From assembly GCF_014836985.1 (NCBI RefSeq), contig NZ_JACSPU010000006.1:62001-126000 (forward strand): 64,000 nt of DNA. Direction: 5' to 3'. Below are positions 22,216-33,920 of the stretch, in pieces (the first letter of the stretch is position 1; the number at the start of each line of letters is the position of its first letter). Made by a program: the position numbers and the translations under genes. The notes below the pieces were generated by a model. That model was not told where the DNA came from. It saw only the letters and a list, made by a program, of their open reading frames with translations, and did not search any database. This DNA comes from Planococcus wigleyi (lineage in GTDB: Bacteria > Bacillota > Bacilli > Bacillales_A > Planococcaceae).

Positions 22216-23211
22216 CTAGAAGTAAAGCTGCTTTGAATCTTCACTGGCACGGCCCCCAGCATATTCAAATAACCATTCTGCCACTTTCATCGGCTCATGC
22301 CGCACTATTTCCCCAAAGATATTGGCGATGTCTTTTCGGTGGACTTCGAGGCCCATCTCTTTCAGCTTCTCTTCGTCATATTCCACCGGCCATGCTTTTT
22401 CTTTTTTGTAGCGTTCGGCAACAACCGGCGGCACTTGGACTTTATCTAGCAGAATCGCATCCAAAAATCTTTCGCCGACATGGTCATAAAGTGCCTGTAC
22501 GTGGTCAGAGGCTGTATATTCATAGGTTTCGCCCGCTTGTGTCATTAAATTACAGATATAAATCTTCTTCGCTTTTGCCGCAAGAACTGCTTTTTTAATA
22601 TCTTTCACGAGTAGATTCGGCAAAATACTGGTGTACAAAGAACCCGGTCCGACCACGATTACATCGGCGTTTTCAATGGCCGCTATCGCAGCAGGCAGTG
22701 CTTTTACATCACGGGGTTCGATGAACACCCGTTTAATCGGCTGCAAATATGCAGGAATCTTGGATTCGCCTTTGATGATCGTGCCGTCTTCCAACTCTGC
22801 ATTGAGCGTTACAATTTGATTGGCCGCAGGCAAAACGGTGCCATTGACACTCAATACACGGCTCATTTCATGGACGGCATGAGAAAAATCACCGGTAATA
22901 TCCGTCAAAGCCGCAAGCATCAAATTACCCAAGGAATGGCCATCCAAATCCAAGGAATGTTTGAAGCGGTACTGGAACATTTCCGCTACCAATGGTTCTG
23001 TATCCGATAATGCAGCCAGCACATTTCGGATATCTCCTGGTGGCGGGATGTCCAAGTCATTTCGCAAACGCCCTGAACTTCCCCCGTCATCTGCCACAGT
23101 AACGATAGCCGTCAAATCCAGCGGATACAGCTTCAATCCCCGCAAAAGTGTGGAAAGGCCAGTGCCACCGCCTAAAATAACAATGCGTTTCCGGTGTTGG
23201 TTGCGTTCCAT
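22216..23211 (-). CDS. yvcK: Gluconeogenesis factor YvcK
   Basis: This 331-residue CofD/YvcK-family protein carries the nucleotide-binding GGGTGLSTLLRGLK at about 14-27 and VTVADDGGSSGRLR at about 37-50. In Bacillus it binds UDP-sugars and is needed for growth on gluconeogenic substrates and for cell shape. It starts 4 nt after the rapZ stop, with AAAGGA upstream. Confidence 0.94.
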   Translation of the reverse strand: MERNQHRKRIVILGGGTGLSTLLRGLKLYPLDLTAIVTVADDGGSSGRLRNDLDIPPPGDIRNVLAALSDTEPLVAEMFQYRFKHSLDLDGHSLGNLMLAALTDITGDFSHAVHEMSRVLSVNGTVLPAANQIVTLNAELEDGTIIKGESKIPAYLQPIKRVFIEPRDVKALPAAIAAIENADVIVVGPGSLYTSILPNLLVKDIKKAVLAAKAKKIYICNLMTQAGETYEYTASDHVQALYDHVGERFLDAILLDKVQVPPVVAERYKKEKAWPVEYDEEKLKEMGLEVHRKDIANIFGEIVRHEPMKVAEWLFEYAGGRASEDSKQLYF

Positions 23212-23215
23212 GCAC

Positions 23216-24097
23216 TCAATCCTTTCTTATTTTGACGTCTCTGTGGGTGATGATGACTTTATTGTTCTCAGCGAGAAGTTTTCCGTAGTACTCAGCCAAG
23301 GTCACAGAACGGTGCTGTCCGCCTGTACAGCCAAAGGCAATGACCAATTGGGCTTTTCCTTCATTTTTGTATTGCGGAATCATAAACTGCAGAAGATCCG
23401 TCAATTTCTCGATTAGCGTCTGTGTTTCCTGCCATTTCAGCACGTAACTGGAAACCCGTTCATCCAATCCCGACAAAGGATTCAGCTCTTCAATATAGTA
23501 AGGATTCGGCAAAAAGCGGACATCGAAGACCAGGTCGGCATCGATCGGCATGCCGTGCTTAAACCCGAAAGACATCACATTCACTGTGAACACATTGCTG
23601 GTCTTAGAAGAAAAGTCCGCGATGATTTTCTCCTTCAGCTCACGTGGCGACATATTGGATGTATTGTATTTAAACTGCGCTCTTCCCTGAAGATCACTTA
23701 ACATGTCACGTTCTTTTTTAATGCCGCCCAAAACCAGTCCGCCTGGCGATAACGGGTGAGATCTTCTGGTTTCTTTGTATCGGCTCACCAATGTTTGGTT
23801 TTCCGCATCCAGAAACAGAACTGTGATGGAGACATTCGGTTCCTGCGATAAATGGTCGATCGATTCTACAAGGCTGTCAAAAAAGTCGCCGCCTCGTAAA
23901 TCCATGACTGCTGCCACACGTTTCATCGATTTCCCTGAATCTCTCATCAACTTGATAAAAGTAGGCAAAAGGGCAGGAGGCAAATTATCAATCGTAAAAA
24001 AGCCCAAATCTTCAAAACTTTGGATTGCCACAGTTTTTCCTGCTCCTGACATGCCTGTAATGATGATTAACTCTGTTTCTTCTTGGCGGTTATCCAT
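23216..24097 (-). CDS. rapZ: RapZ/YvcJ nucleotide-binding protein
   Basis: This 293-residue P-loop protein has Walker A GMSGAGKT at 15-22, a C-terminal domain with [11 protein letters not shown] and a Walker B-like LDLRGG region. The E. coli homologue is an RNA adaptor acting on glmZ. The Bacillus protein (YvcJ) hydrolyses GTP and affects competence gene expression. The ATG at 24097 has GAGGTG upstream and overlaps the NUDIX gene by 8 nt. Confidence 0.94.
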   Translation of the reverse strand: MDNRQEETELIIITGMSGAGKTVAIQSFEDLGFFTIDNLPPALLPTFIKLMRDSGKSMKRVAAVMDLRGGDFFDSLVESIDHLSQEPNVSITVLFLDAENQTLVSRYKETRRSHPLSPGGLVLGGIKKERDMLSDLQGRAQFKYNTSNMSPRELKEKIIADFSSKTSNVFTVNVMSFGFKHGMPIDADLVFDVRFLPNPYYIEELNPLSGLDERVSSYVLKWQETQTLIEKLTDLLQFMIPQYKNEGKAQLVIAFGCTGGQHRSVTLAEYYGKLLAENNKVIITHRDVKIRKD

Positions 24098-24584
24098 TTT
24101 GGTGGTTCACCTCTTCTATTGATGTTTGGATGGTTTCTTTGATTAACTGGAAGTCCGGTGTGTAATGGAATGTCCCATACTGGATTCCTTGCTGGCTGGC
24201 CGCAAATTGCAGGTTGGTCCGGTCGCCTTCTGCCATCGGCAAAAACGCCAGATCCTCAACCGGATGCCATTCCAATAAGCCTTCTCGTGTTTCTTCAAAC
24301 ACTTTTCCGGTCAGTCCACGGGCTGCAAATGTGAAGAGCATCCACTCGTCCACATTTTGTCCATTTTCCTGGATCATCATCGTGTATATGCCTTTTAAAT
24401 GAGTTCCAACCGGAGTCGCATTCGTTTCTTCTTTAAACTCCCGAACGGCCGCTTCGAAAATCGACTCACCGGGCTCCATCTTTCCGCCAGGTGCCACATA
24501 CCAGTCACGGCGCGGTTTCTTCAATAATAATACTTGTCCATTTTGGATAACTAATAAATTCGCGATTCGCTGCACATTCGACAC
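24090..24584 (-). CDS. yvcI: NUDIX hydrolase, YvcI-like
   Basis: This 164-residue protein carries a complete NUDIX box ([18 protein letters not shown], then KEET) at about residues 32-53. It is expected to hydrolyse a nucleoside diphosphate derivative; the substrate is unknown. The annotated start is GTG at 24584. A second GTG at 24575 has slightly better spacing to GGAG and would shorten the product by three residues. It is the first gene of the yvcI-rapZ-yvcK-whiA-crh run. Confidence 0.88.
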   Translation of the reverse strand: MSNVQRIANLLVIQNGQVLLLKKPRRDWYVAPGGKMEPGESIFEAAVREFKEETNATPVGTHLKGIYTMMIQENGQNVDEWMLFTFAARGLTGKVFEETREGLLEWHPVEDLAFLPMAEGDRTNLQFAASQQGIQYGTFHYTPDFQLIKETIQTSIEEVNHQNG

Positions 24585-24647
24585 TCCGCATCTATTGTAA
24601 ACTTACTTCATTATACATGTATCCTGGTGTGTCATGCAAAAGAATGC

Positions 24648-24688
24648 AAAAAAAGAGGCCGTTTACCGGGTTGCCCGGAAAACGGCCT
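24648..24688 (-). terminator. Terminator of trxB
   Basis: A 14-position stem (GGCCGTTTTCCGGG/CCCGGTAAACGGCC, two mismatches) is followed by TCTTTTTTT on the minus strand. Confidence 0.88.
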
Positions 24689-24779
24689 ATCCAAATTCTT
24701 TATAAAAAGGGGGTCAATTTACTTTCTTAACTATACCTCTTATACATGACAAAGCTGTTACAAACAGATTAAGAAAAAA

Positions 24780-25769
<990 letters not shown>

Positions 25770-25819
25770 CTAAATCGTATAAGATTCCGGGAAAACCTTC
25801 AACTTTTATGCCTATGCTC

Positions 25820-27334
25820 CTATTTCGGGAGGTAAGCAATGAGTTCTTTCATGTATTTCGTCAATGTAGCGACCGAAACACTGAACTGGTCAGCCACTTC
25901 TTTTTTTGTCAGCTTTTCATTTTTGGATGTACTGACCATATAGTCAACAGCTGCCGCCAATGCTGCCGGATTCTTAAACGCATAGTTGCGCGGGAATGCT
26001 TTTTCAACTAACAAGAACCACATTTGAAAAAGGTCTTCCTTCTGCTTCGTGACCATTTCTTGATTTGCGTAGAGGAGCTCTGCAGTTTCCATTGCACGCA
26101 TGAATGCCCGTTCTTCAGGAACAGACTCTTTGAACGGATGGCCAAGCGCATATCCGAGCACAAACGTTTCCAATGCCGATGGCTGAGTGGATTCCAGCCA
26201 ATTTGGATGTGAAATAATTTCCTGTTTATGGGACGATTTGCCGAGCAGGAACAACCCTAAGAGCCGCTCACTTTTTTTGGCATGATCCAACTTCTTCGTC
26301 AAGTAATCACGGTCATGCTCCAGTGCGTCTGCATGCGGCATCGCGGCATGCTCATTCCATGGCTCATAGCCATCTTTGCCTGGATCCATTTTCTTCAATT
26401 GCTCCCATGCTTGGCGGGATGCTTCTTCATGCCCCGAATGGTAGGCAGCATGCGATAACCAGAAATAGAAAGCAGGGTCTCCGTCAAAGCCGCGTTTCTG
26501 CAAGCTTTTCAGCCAACGATAAGCTTCCTTGTATTTGCCGACCAGTGCAAACGTCGCTCCCAGTTTGTAGCGATGCTCGAATACGTAAGGCTGGATTTTT
26601 TTCAACAGCTCAAGGACATCATCCAACTCCGCATTTTTTTCGTAGTAGTGGAAGACTGCCAAGTTACAGAGGGCGTGGAGATTCCCTGTGTTTCTGCGCA
26701 GTACATCATGGAGCAGCGCTTTCGCCATTTCGGCTTCCCCGATATAAAAGTAAGCCAAAGCAAGGTTGTTATAGGCGCCCCAAAAGTCAGCCTTTTCCTC
26801 AACAAGCTTTTCCAACAGCTCAATGGCTCCAGTAAAATCGCCTTGCTCCATCATCCGGCGGGCTTTCTCCTGACGGTAATAATATTCGCTGTCCTGCGCT
26901 TCCCCGTCATCGTCAAACAGCTGCCAGTCTTCCTGTTCTGCGAAATCCACAATTTCCATGGCTTCGGCTGTATATTTCCCTTGCGTCTCATAGACCAGGT
27001 ATTTTTTGGCGTATTTTCGCGCATCCCAAAACAAGCCCATATGCGCATGGACTTCTGCAAGAAAGAATAGGATTTCGGGTTCTTTCGGATCCAGTTCATG
27101 CGCAGCATGCAGCATATCCATAGCCTGTTCAAACTCCTGCATTTCCATCAGCACAATACCGTATTGCGACAAGATGAGCGGATCTTTCGGGCTCAGCTCT
27201 GAAGCACGGCGCAAATATTTATGGGCTTTTGGATAATTTTCACGCTGAAGCTCTTTCAACCCTTTTTTGTAGTAGAATTCTCCTGTCGGTATAAAAGACA
27301 GCACGTTTTTATAGTTTGTTTTTTTATTCTCCAA
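25820..27334 (-). CDS. TPR-repeat protein with C-terminal helix-turn-helix, YvcD-like
   Basis: This 504-residue soluble protein has at least seven tetratricopeptide repeats over about residues 15-300 (for example YPKAHKYLRRASELSPKDP). Its last 35 residues, KLTKKEVADQFSVSVATL and onward, look like a helix-turn-helix. The combination suggests a protein-binding scaffold with a DNA-binding end, but no ligand is evident. The start is TTG at 27334 with GGAGG 6 nt upstream. It is separated from hisIE by a terminator. Confidence 0.8.
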   Translation of the reverse strand: MENKKTNYKNVLSFIPTGEFYYKKGLKELQRENYPKAHKYLRRASELSPKDPLILSQYGIVLMEMQEFEQAMDMLHAAHELDPKEPEILFFLAEVHAHMGLFWDARKYAKKYLVYETQGKYTAEAMEIVDFAEQEDWQLFDDDGEAQDSEYYYRQEKARRMMEQGDFTGAIELLEKLVEEKADFWGAYNNLALAYFYIGEAEMAKALLHDVLRRNTGNLHALCNLAVFHYYEKNAELDDVLELLKKIQPYVFEHRYKLGATFALVGKYKEAYRWLKSLQKRGFDGDPAFYFWLSHAAYHSGHEEASRQAWEQLKKMDPGKDGYEPWNEHAAMPHADALEHDRDYLTKKLDHAKKSERLLGLFLLGKSSHKQEIISHPNWLESTQPSALETFVLGYALGHPFKESVPEERAFMRAMETAELLYANQEMVTKQKEDLFQMWFLLVEKAFPRNYAFKNPAALAAAVDYMVSTSKNEKLTKKEVADQFSVSVATLTKYMKELIAYLPK

Positions 27335-27349
27335 AATATGCCTCCGAAA

Positions 27350-27377
27350 AAGTAAAAGGAACGATCAGAATCGTCCC
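27350..27377 (-). terminator. Terminator of the his operon
   Basis: The stem GGGACGAT/ATCGTTCC with a 4-nt loop is followed by TTTTACTTTTTC, about 40 nt after hisIE. Confidence 0.8.
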
Positions 27378-27415
27378 TATACTCAAATGTGCTGTAATTA
27401 TAGCATATTTCCGTG

Positions 27416-28042
27416 TTATTTACTTGTCGTTTTTACAGCGTGGCGCTCTTTTAGTACGTCAACCACCTGGCTGATTCCTACTTTTTGCTCTTGCAGCAGA
27501 ACCAATACATGATAGAACAAATCAGCGGTTTCCATCGACAGCTCCTGTGCATCACGATTCTTGGCTGCAATGATTACTTCAGCCGCTTCTTCGCCCACTT
27601 TTTTACAGATTTTGTCTACCCCTTCTTCAAACAGATAGGTGGTATAGGCGCCTTCAGGCATTTCTTCTTCACGCGTTTTAATTAACGATGTCAATTGGGC
27701 GAACATATCCCCTGGAGATTCGTTGCGTTCTCCGTGGATTGTTTCAAAGAAACAGCTGTCTTTGCCTGTATGGCAAGCAGGACCATTGGGAATCACTTCA
27801 TAGATCAGTGAATCGCCGTCACAGTCCAAACGCACCGCTGTCACTTGTTGTGTGTTTCCGCTGGTAGCGCCTTTGTTCCACAATTCCTTGCGGCTTCTTG
27901 AATAAAGCCACGTTTCATTGGTATCCATGGTTTTTTGGACCGCTTCTTCATTGGCATATGCCAAAGTCAGTACTTCTTTTGTTTCTGCGTTCTGGATAAT
28001 AACGGGAATCAGCCCGTCTTGGTCATATTGAATCGTTGTCAT
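27416..28042 (-). CDS. hisIE: Bifunctional phosphoribosyl-AMP cyclohydrolase / phosphoribosyl-ATP pyrophosphatase
   Basis: This 208-residue fusion catalyses the second and third steps of histidine synthesis. The N-terminal HisI part has the metal site in [11 protein letters not shown] and [12 protein letters not shown] (about 73-98). The C-terminal HisE part has the MazG-like [11 protein letters not shown] and [11 protein letters not shown] (about 151-184). It overlaps hisF by 4 nt and is the last gene of the operon. Confidence 0.96.
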   Translation of the reverse strand: MTTIQYDQDGLIPVIIQNAETKEVLTLAYANEEAVQKTMDTNETWLYSRSRKELWNKGATSGNTQQVTAVRLDCDGDSLIYEVIPNGPACHTGKDSCFFETIHGERNESPGDMFAQLTSLIKTREEEMPEGAYTTYLFEEGVDKICKKVGEEAAEVIIAAKNRDAQELSMETADLFYHVLVLLQEQKVGISQVVDVLKERHAVKTTSK

Positions 28043-28791
28043 CGGACATTCACTCCCTCTTTCCGTAGATATTCTTTTACTTCAGCCACGCTGGTTTCTT
28101 TGTAATGGAAAATGGATGCAGCCAATGCGGCATCGGCATCCACCGCTTTGAATACTTCGCTGAAATGCTCTTTATTTCCTGCACCGCCGCTCGCAATAAC
28201 CGGCACTTCGACCGCTTCGCGCACAGCCTGCGTCAATTCCAGGTCAAAACCGTCTTTCGATCCGTCTTTGTCCATGCTCGTCAACAGCAGTTCGCCGGCT
28301 CCAAGCTCCACGCTCTTTTTTGCCCATTCAATGGCGTTCCACTCGGTTTTATTGCGGCCGCCATGTGTATAGACGTCCCAGCTGCCGCCGTTTTTCTTGG
28401 CATCAATGGCGACGACGATGCACTGGGAACCGAAGAAATCAGCACCTTCTTTGATCAACTCCGGACGGTCCAGAGCCGCTGTGTTCAAGGATACTTTATC
28501 AGCACCTGCACGCAGCATACGTTTCATGTCCTCAAGGCTGCGGATGCCGCCGCCTACCGTAAACGGAATGGAAAGCTCTGTCGCAACAATTTTGACTACT
28601 TCCACCATAGTTTCTTTCCCCTCATGAGAAGCAGAGATATCAAGAAACACCAGTTCGTCCGCTCCTTGCTTATCGTAGAAACGTGCCAGTTCAACGGGAT
28701 CTCCTGCGTCACGCAATGAAACGAAGCTGACACCTTTGACGACGCGCCCTTCTTTGACATCCAGGCACGGAATAATGCGTTTTGTCAGCAT
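28039..28791 (-). CDS. hisF: Imidazole glycerol phosphate synthase, cyclase subunit
   Basis: A 250-residue TIM barrel. With HisH it forms imidazole glycerol phosphate and AICAR from PRFAR. The catalytic Asp pair is visible: D11 (CLDVKEG) and the Asp of AIDAKK (about 130). The phosphate-binding GGGIRS and ASGGAGN loops are present. It overlaps hisA by 7 nt. Confidence 0.97.
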   Translation of the reverse strand: MLTKRIIPCLDVKEGRVVKGVSFVSLRDAGDPVELARFYDKQGADELVFLDISASHEGKETMVEVVKIVATELSIPFTVGGGIRSLEDMKRMLRAGADKVSLNTAALDRPELIKEGADFFGSQCIVVAIDAKKNGGSWDVYTHGGRNKTEWNAIEWAKKSVELGAGELLLTSMDKDGSKDGFDLELTQAVREAVEVPVIASGGAGNKEHFSEVFKAVDADAALAASIFHYKETSVAEVKEYLRKEGVNVR

Positions 28792-29513
28792 GACAAAGCC
28801 TCCTCCAGTGTAAAACGGTTTTCATATAAGGCTTTTCCGATAATCACACCTGCGATGTTGCTGTCACTAGATGCTTGCTTGACGTTGCGGATATCTTCCA
28901 GTGAACCGATGCCGCCGGAGACAATCACTTGCGCGCCTGCAGCTTCAACCAACGCTTGATTGGCTTTGATATTTGGTCCGGCCAGCGTGCCGTCTGTTGC
29001 AATATCCGTATAGATGAAATGCTTAGCGCCTTTTGAAGCGAAATAATTCGCCACTTCCGTCGCGGCCTGTCCGGATGTTTCAATCCATCCTTCTGTAGCG
29101 GCCATGCCATTTTTAGCATCGATGCCGATGACGATGCGGTCAGCACCAAACTCCTCGATGAACGACACTGCAAGTTCCGGATTACGGATGGCAAGGCTTC
29201 CGATAATGACACGCGCTACCCCGTTCGATAAATAATGCTGGATGTCTTCACGTGCCCGGATACCTCCGCCCACCTGCACTTTAGCTCCCAGTTTGGCTGC
29301 TTCGATCACGACTTGGTCGTTGATCCGGATGCCGTCTTTGGCTCCGTCCAAATCGACCATATGTATCCATTGTGCGCCTGCTTCTACGAATTTTTTCGCC
29401 ATATCCACAGGCGAATCGCCGTAGATGGTTTCCTGGGCATAATCCCCCTGGAAAAGACGTACACATTTGCCATCCCGCAAATCGATTGCAGGATAGATTT
29501 GAAAGTTAGTCAT
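28785..29513 (-). CDS. hisA: ProFAR isomerase
   Basis: A 242-residue TIM barrel for the fourth step of histidine synthesis. D11 (AIDLRDGK) and the Asp of GIDAKNG (about 129) match the catalytic pair. The GGGIRA and VSGGIGS phosphate loops are present. It overlaps hisH by 8 nt. Confidence 0.97.
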   Translation of the reverse strand: MTNFQIYPAIDLRDGKCVRLFQGDYAQETIYGDSPVDMAKKFVEAGAQWIHMVDLDGAKDGIRINDQVVIEAAKLGAKVQVGGGIRAREDIQHYLSNGVARVIIGSLAIRNPELAVSFIEEFGADRIVIGIDAKNGMAATEGWIETSGQAATEVANYFASKGAKHFIYTDIATDGTLAGPNIKANQALVEAAGAQVIVSGGIGSLEDIRNVKQASSDSNIAGVIIGKALYENRFTLEEALSC

Positions 29514-30135
29514 TTAGGTTCCTCCTGACATTTGCGATCCACTGTTCCAATAAATAATGGCCGAAGTCGCCGGATTTTTCCGGATGAAACTGCATGCCTG
29601 TAATCAACCCATTGCCGACCACTCCCGGCACGTCATGGTTCCCGTAACTTGCAGTTGCCCAAATTTCCTGTTCATCTGTATTGACCGCCAAAAAAGAATG
29701 GACAAAATAGACATGGGTATCGCTCAAGACTTCATCCAGCCAATAAGGTACACGTGAGAATTCGAGCCGGTTCCAGCCCATATGCGGAATCCGGTAGGTG
29801 CCTTTTTCAAAACGGCGGATTTGTCCCGTCAGCAAGCCCAGTCCTTTGGTCGGTTTTACTTCAGAACTGTCTTCATATAATAATTGCATGCCGAGGCAGA
29901 TTCCAAGTAGCGGAATGTTTTTCTCCGGCAGCGATTGGATGAATGCTGAAAGGCCTTTTTGGTTCAGAAGCTCCATTGCATCCGGAAATGCACCGACTCC
30001 CGGCAGCAGAATCCCTTCCGCTTCCAGCAGTACAGCCGGATCATCCGAAACGATCACCGTGCAATCCAGTTTTTTCAAAGCCTGTTCGACGCTGAACAAA
30101 TTGCCCATGCCGTAATCGATGATGCCGATGATCAT
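29506..30135 (-). CDS. hisH: Imidazole glycerol phosphate synthase, glutaminase subunit
   Basis: This 209-residue class I glutamine amidotransferase supplies ammonia to HisF. The triad is visible as Cys in LLGICLGMQLL (about 79) and His/Glu in GMQFHPEKSG (near 185). The N terminus IIGIIDYGMGNL is standard. It overlaps hisB by 4 nt. Confidence 0.97.
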   Translation of the reverse strand: MIIGIIDYGMGNLFSVEQALKKLDCTVIVSDDPAVLLEAEGILLPGVGAFPDAMELLNQKGLSAFIQSLPEKNIPLLGICLGMQLLYEDSSEVKPTKGLGLLTGQIRRFEKGTYRIPHMGWNRLEFSRVPYWLDEVLSDTHVYFVHSFLAVNTDEQEIWATASYGNHDVPGVVGNGLITGMQFHPEKSGDFGHYLLEQWIANVRRNLND

Positions 30136-30719
30136 GTCAACAGCCCCTTTGTGGACGGAACTCCTTTGACACGCGGGTCAATGCTTGTCGCTTCATCCAG
30201 TGCCCGTGCCAATGCCTTGAACACTGCTTCGATGATGTGGTGTGTATTTTTTCCGTAGTGGACGATGACATGGACATTCATGCGTGATTCCAGCGCGAAT
30301 TTCCACAGGAATTCCTGCACCAGCTCCGTATCGAATGTCCCCACTTTTTCATTTGGAAGTTCGCAGCGGAACTCCAGATGCGGCCGGTTAGAACAGTCGA
30401 TGACCACTTGTGCCAACGCGTCATCCATCGGCACGAATGCATTGCCGTAGCGGCGGATGCCTTTTTTATCGCCAAGCGCTTCTTTGACTGCCTGGCCAAG
30501 CACGATGCCGATGTCTTCTGTTGTGTGGTGATCATCAATGTGAGTGTCTCCATCCGCTTTGATATCGCCATTAAATAAGCCATGCTTGATGAACAGGTCC
30601 AGCATATGGTCCATGAATGGAACGCCTGTATCGATGGTTGATTTGCCTTCTCCATCCAATGAAAAGTTGATGGCTACTTTGGTTTCATTGGTATTGCGTT
30701 TGATTTCAGCTTGTCTCAT
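30132..30719 (-). CDS. hisB: Imidazoleglycerol-phosphate dehydratase
   Basis: This 195-residue monofunctional HisB has the two metal-binding HHTTED-type motifs (DDHHTTEDIG near 66-75, and the second, VHYGKNTHHIIEA, near 155-167). No phosphatase domain is fused, as in other Firmicutes; histidinol phosphatase must be encoded elsewhere. The start codon shares one base with the hisD stop (TAATG). Confidence 0.97.
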   Translation of the reverse strand: MRQAEIKRNTNETKVAINFSLDGEGKSTIDTGVPFMDHMLDLFIKHGLFNGDIKADGDTHIDDHHTTEDIGIVLGQAVKEALGDKKGIRRYGNAFVPMDDALAQVVIDCSNRPHLEFRCELPNEKVGTFDTELVQEFLWKFALESRMNVHVIVHYGKNTHHIIEAVFKALARALDEATSIDPRVKGVPSTKGLLT

Positions 30720-31999
30720 TATTCATTCCCCTTTTCCCACGACCGCGATTCGACTGCACGCGCATGGCCTTCCAATCCTTCAAGGCGCGCCAGACGGGCG
30801 ATTTTATCTTTATTTGTTTGCCAAGCCTGCTCGCTGTAGCGGACAATGCTGGTTCGTTTAATAAAATCATAAACAGATAATGCGCTCGAGAAACGAGCCG
30901 TGCTGTTGGTCGGCAATACATGGTTGGTTCCCGCAAAATAATCGCCGATCGGCTCGGATGAATAGCGTCCGATAAAAATGGCACCGGCGTGGCGGATTCT
31001 GTCTGCCACCGCTTCTGCATCCTCCGTCATGATTTCCAAGTGTTCAGGAGCCAATTGATTCGCAGCTGCAACCAGCTCTTCCATCGTCTCCCCCAGGTAA
31101 ATCATGCCATGATCTGCAATCGCAGGGCTGGCGATGGCTTCACGCGGCAAAAGAGCCAGTTGCCGGTCCACTTCTTTGGAAACCGCATCGGCTAAGCTTT
31201 CGCTTATCGTCAACAGCACCGCACTGGCCATCGGATCGTGTTCTGCCTGTGACAATAGATCCGCTGCGACTTCATCGGCATAAGCCGTGTCGTCAGCGAT
31301 TACAGCAATTTCACTCGGCCCTGCAATCATATCGATGGCGACATCGCCGTTGACTTCCCGTTTCGCCAACGCGACAAAGATATTGCCGGGACCGGTAATT
31401 TTATCGACCGGGGCAATGGACTGTGTGCCGTAAGCCAGTGCCGCAATGGCTTGGGCACCGCCTGACTTATAGACTTCCGAAATGCCCAGGATATGGGCCG
31501 CTGCCAATACTCCGTCGGACAAGGTGCCGTCTTTGCCTGGAGGCGAAATCAAAACGATGCGGGAAACGCCCGCTACCTGTGCAGGAATGACGTTCATCAA
31601 CACGGATGAAGGATAAGCAGCAGTTCCGCCTGGCACATAAAGCCCCGCAGATTCGATGGCGGTGACACGCTGGGCAACATACGAACCGTCCTCGTTGTCC
31701 AGCCGGTATCCCTGCTGTTGCTGGCTTTCATGGTATTTGCGGATATTCGTCGCTGCTTCCGTCAGATCCTCCAGCAGTTGGCGGTCAAAACGCGCGACTG
31801 CTTGTTCAATTTCTACTTCTGTTACACGCAAGGATGATAGGTTGGCACCGTCCCATTTTTCAGCGTAACGGAACATCGCCTGATCACCATTTTCCCGAAC
31901 GTCCTGGATAATATCTTTTACCGCCGCAACCTGCTGGCCGGTTCCTTCTGCAATTGTTCTTCTGATGGAAATTCCTGCTGACAAACGAGTTATTTTCAT
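30719..31999 (-). CDS. hisD: Histidinol dehydrogenase
   Basis: This 426-residue zinc enzyme performs the last two oxidation steps to histidine. Conserved segments [22 protein letters not shown] and APEHLEIM are present with their zinc-ligand Gln, His and Asp residues. It overlaps hisG by 4 nt. Confidence 0.97.
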   Translation of the reverse strand: MKITRLSAGISIRRTIAEGTGQQVAAVKDIIQDVRENGDQAMFRYAEKWDGANLSSLRVTEVEIEQAVARFDRQLLEDLTEAATNIRKYHESQQQQGYRLDNEDGSYVAQRVTAIESAGLYVPGGTAAYPSSVLMNVIPAQVAGVSRIVLISPPGKDGTLSDGVLAAAHILGISEVYKSGGAQAIAALAYGTQSIAPVDKITGPGNIFVALAKREVNGDVAIDMIAGPSEIAVIADDTAYADEVAADLLSQAEHDPMASAVLLTISESLADAVSKEVDRQLALLPREAIASPAIADHGMIYLGETMEELVAAANQLAPEHLEIMTEDAEAVADRIRHAGAIFIGRYSSEPIGDYFAGTNHVLPTNSTARFSSALSVYDFIKRTSIVRYSEQAWQTNKDKIARLARLEGLEGHARAVESRSWEKGNE

Positions 32000-32622
32000 A
32001 AGCTTGCCTGCTTTCTCAAGTTCTCCACAAGTTCGGTAATGCGCTTCTGCTTCAAACGGTAACTGACCGGATTGGCAATTAAACGCGATGTGATGTCGAC
32101 GATTTTCTCGTATTCGACCAACCCGTTTTCCTTCAAGGTTTTGCCGGTCGAGACGATATCCACAATGCGGTCTGCCAAGCCGATCATCGGCGCCAATTCA
32201 ATCGAACCGTTCAATTCGATGATTTCGACTTGTTCGCCTTTGCCTCTATAATATTGTGAAGCCACTTTCGGATATTTGGTCGCTACCCGCGGCGTCACTT
32301 CATTCATCGGTGTATCGGGCATACCGGCAGTCGCGATATAGCAACGGCTGATGCCAAGATCCAATAATTCATAGACATCCCGGTCATGCTCGAGCATGAC
32401 GTCTTTCCCGGCAATGCCGATATCCGCGACTCCGTGTTCCACATAGGCAGGAACGTCCATCGGCTTGGAAAGGATAAAGCGGATGTTCTCATTTGGCGCT
32501 TCAACAATTAATTTCCGCGAATCGTCGAGTTCTTTCGGCAAATCATAGCCTGCCTTCACCAATAATTCGTATGCTTCTTCAAATATACGGCCTTTGGGCA
32601 TTGCAATCGTTAATGCATCCAT
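31996..32622 (-). CDS. hisG: ATP phosphoribosyltransferase, short form
   Basis: This 208-residue short-form HisG catalyses the first committed step and needs the HisZ subunit for activity and feedback control, which agrees with hisZ next to it. The segments [13 protein letters not shown] and [15 protein letters not shown] are typical. The ATG at 32622 (AAGGTG 7 nt upstream) is preferred to the adjacent TTG at 32625, and it shares one base with the hisZ stop. Confidence 0.97.
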   Translation of the reverse strand: MDALTIAMPKGRIFEEAYELLVKAGYDLPKELDDSRKLIVEAPNENIRFILSKPMDVPAYVEHGVADIGIAGKDVMLEHDRDVYELLDLGISRCYIATAGMPDTPMNEVTPRVATKYPKVASQYYRGKGEQVEIIELNGSIELAPMIGLADRIVDIVSTGKTLKENGLVEYEKIVDITSRLIANPVSYRLKQKRITELVENLRKQASL

Positions 32623-33779
32623 CAATTGGCACCTTCCATTCGTAGGACATCACTGAACAAAGCGCTGAATTCATCTATAGCCAGAACCGCTGGCGCGAAT
32701 TGCAGCGTAACCCGTACGCCTTCGCCGCGAAGCTTCTGCGCTTTGTCAAACGCCCGTTCTTCATTCGGTTCATCAAAAAGAATCAAGGTATGGTTTTCCT
32801 GTTCGGCATCGGCAGAAATGATTTCCAACAGGCGGTCGACACGCAGTCCAAAACCGGTTGCGCCGACCTGAAGCCCGAATTGCTTCATCAAGCCGTCATA
32901 GCGTCCTCCGTTGCCGAGCGGAAATCCACTGCCTGCTCCATATACTTCAAACACCAAACCGGTGTAATAAGTCATGTGGCTGTTAAATGATAAGTCATAT
33001 GTAACCGCATCGGCCAAACCGCTGCGCTCCAATATGGTCTTCAACTTTTTCATGCCTTCGAATAACGAAGTCTGCTTGGTATTGGCCGGATCGATCCATT
33101 GCTGCCATTCTTCGACAGTTGACGTTGACATCAAGCCGACAAACGATTCCAGTCTGGAAGGCTCAATCGGCAACTGCTTGGCCAAACTTTCAAAACCGAC
33201 GCTGTTCTTGGAAACGAAAGCGCTATGCACTTTCTCAATTTGTTCCTGATCCAAACCAAAATCTTCAAGGATCAGCTGCAGCAATTGTGTATGGCCAATA
33301 ACAAAACGGCTGGATTTAATATCCAGGTTCTTTAGGACGTTCCACGCGAGAATGATCACTTCAGCATCCGCATACAAGGAATCATCGCCAATCAGTTCTA
33401 CGCCCATTTGTTCAAATTCTGCGGGGCGTCCGCCTTCACGCTTCTGGGCACGGAAGACGTTTGAATAATAGCCAAGCCGCACCGGCATTTTTTCTTTCAA
33501 TAATTTTGAAGCGGCAACCCGTGCAATCGGTGACGTCATGTCCGGACGCAAAACCAAAGTTTCACCTTGGCTGTCCAATAATTTGAATAAGGCATTATCT
33601 GCAATGGCAGAAATTTTGCCTACGGTTTCATAGTATTCAAGTGTTGGTGTTTGCAACAGGTCATAGCCTGCTTGCTGGATAATGGCGGTTCCATTCGAAC
33701 GGAGCTCCGCTTTCTTTTTAGCGATGAATGGAAAATCGTCTCTCATGCCTAATGGTTTTTCAAACATTTGTATAGTCAT
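32622..33779 (-). CDS. hisZ: ATP phosphoribosyltransferase regulatory subunit
   Basis: This 385-residue paralogue of histidyl-tRNA synthetase lacks the full aminoacylation motifs and complements short HisG. The class II-like motif 2 region ([24 protein letters not shown], read here in two parts) and GNGGRYDGL are present. The ATG at 33779 has AGGGAG 8 nt upstream. It is the first gene of the eight-gene his operon, whose genes overlap or abut throughout. Confidence 0.95.
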   Translation of the reverse strand: MTIQMFEKPLGMRDDFPFIAKKKAELRSNGTAIIQQAGYDLLQTPTLEYYETVGKISAIADNALFKLLDSQGETLVLRPDMTSPIARVAASKLLKEKMPVRLGYYSNVFRAQKREGGRPAEFEQMGVELIGDDSLYADAEVIILAWNVLKNLDIKSSRFVIGHTQLLQLILEDFGLDQEQIEKVHSAFVSKNSVGFESLAKQLPIEPSRLESFVGLMSTSTVEEWQQWIDPANTKQTSLFEGMKKLKTILERSGLADAVTYDLSFNSHMTYYTGLVFEVYGAGSGFPLGNGGRYDGLMKQFGLQVGATGFGLRVDRLLEIISADAEQENHTLILFDEPNEERAFDKAQKLRGEGVRVTLQFAPAVLAIDEFSALFSDVLRMEGAN

Positions 33780-33840
33780 TCATAAAACTCCCTAATATTG
33801 GTTATTTTACTTTAGTTCGCTAATGTGGTGAAGTAATATT

Positions 33841-33870
33841 ATTTTAGCGCATTTTTCCATCCATCGTCAA
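33841..33870 (-). promoter_or_regulatory. Promoter of the his operon
   Basis: TTGACG, an 18-nt spacer and TAAAAT on the minus strand. The resulting leader is only about 55 nt, with no room for a T-box. A small palindrome TTAG-TTCG-CTAA at 33812-33823 lies in the leader. Confidence 0.65.
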
Positions 33871-33883
33871 GGGATAACCTCGA

Positions 33884-33920
33884 AAAAAATCCTGAAAGCA
33901 CAAGATGCTTTCAGGATTTT
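33884..33920 (-). terminator. Terminator of the hprK-yvoF operon
   Basis: A perfect 14-15 bp stem (AAAATCCTGAAAGCA/TGCTTTCAGGATTTT) has a 5-nt loop and a following T run. The TGA stop of the yvoF gene lies inside the stem. Confidence 0.9.
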
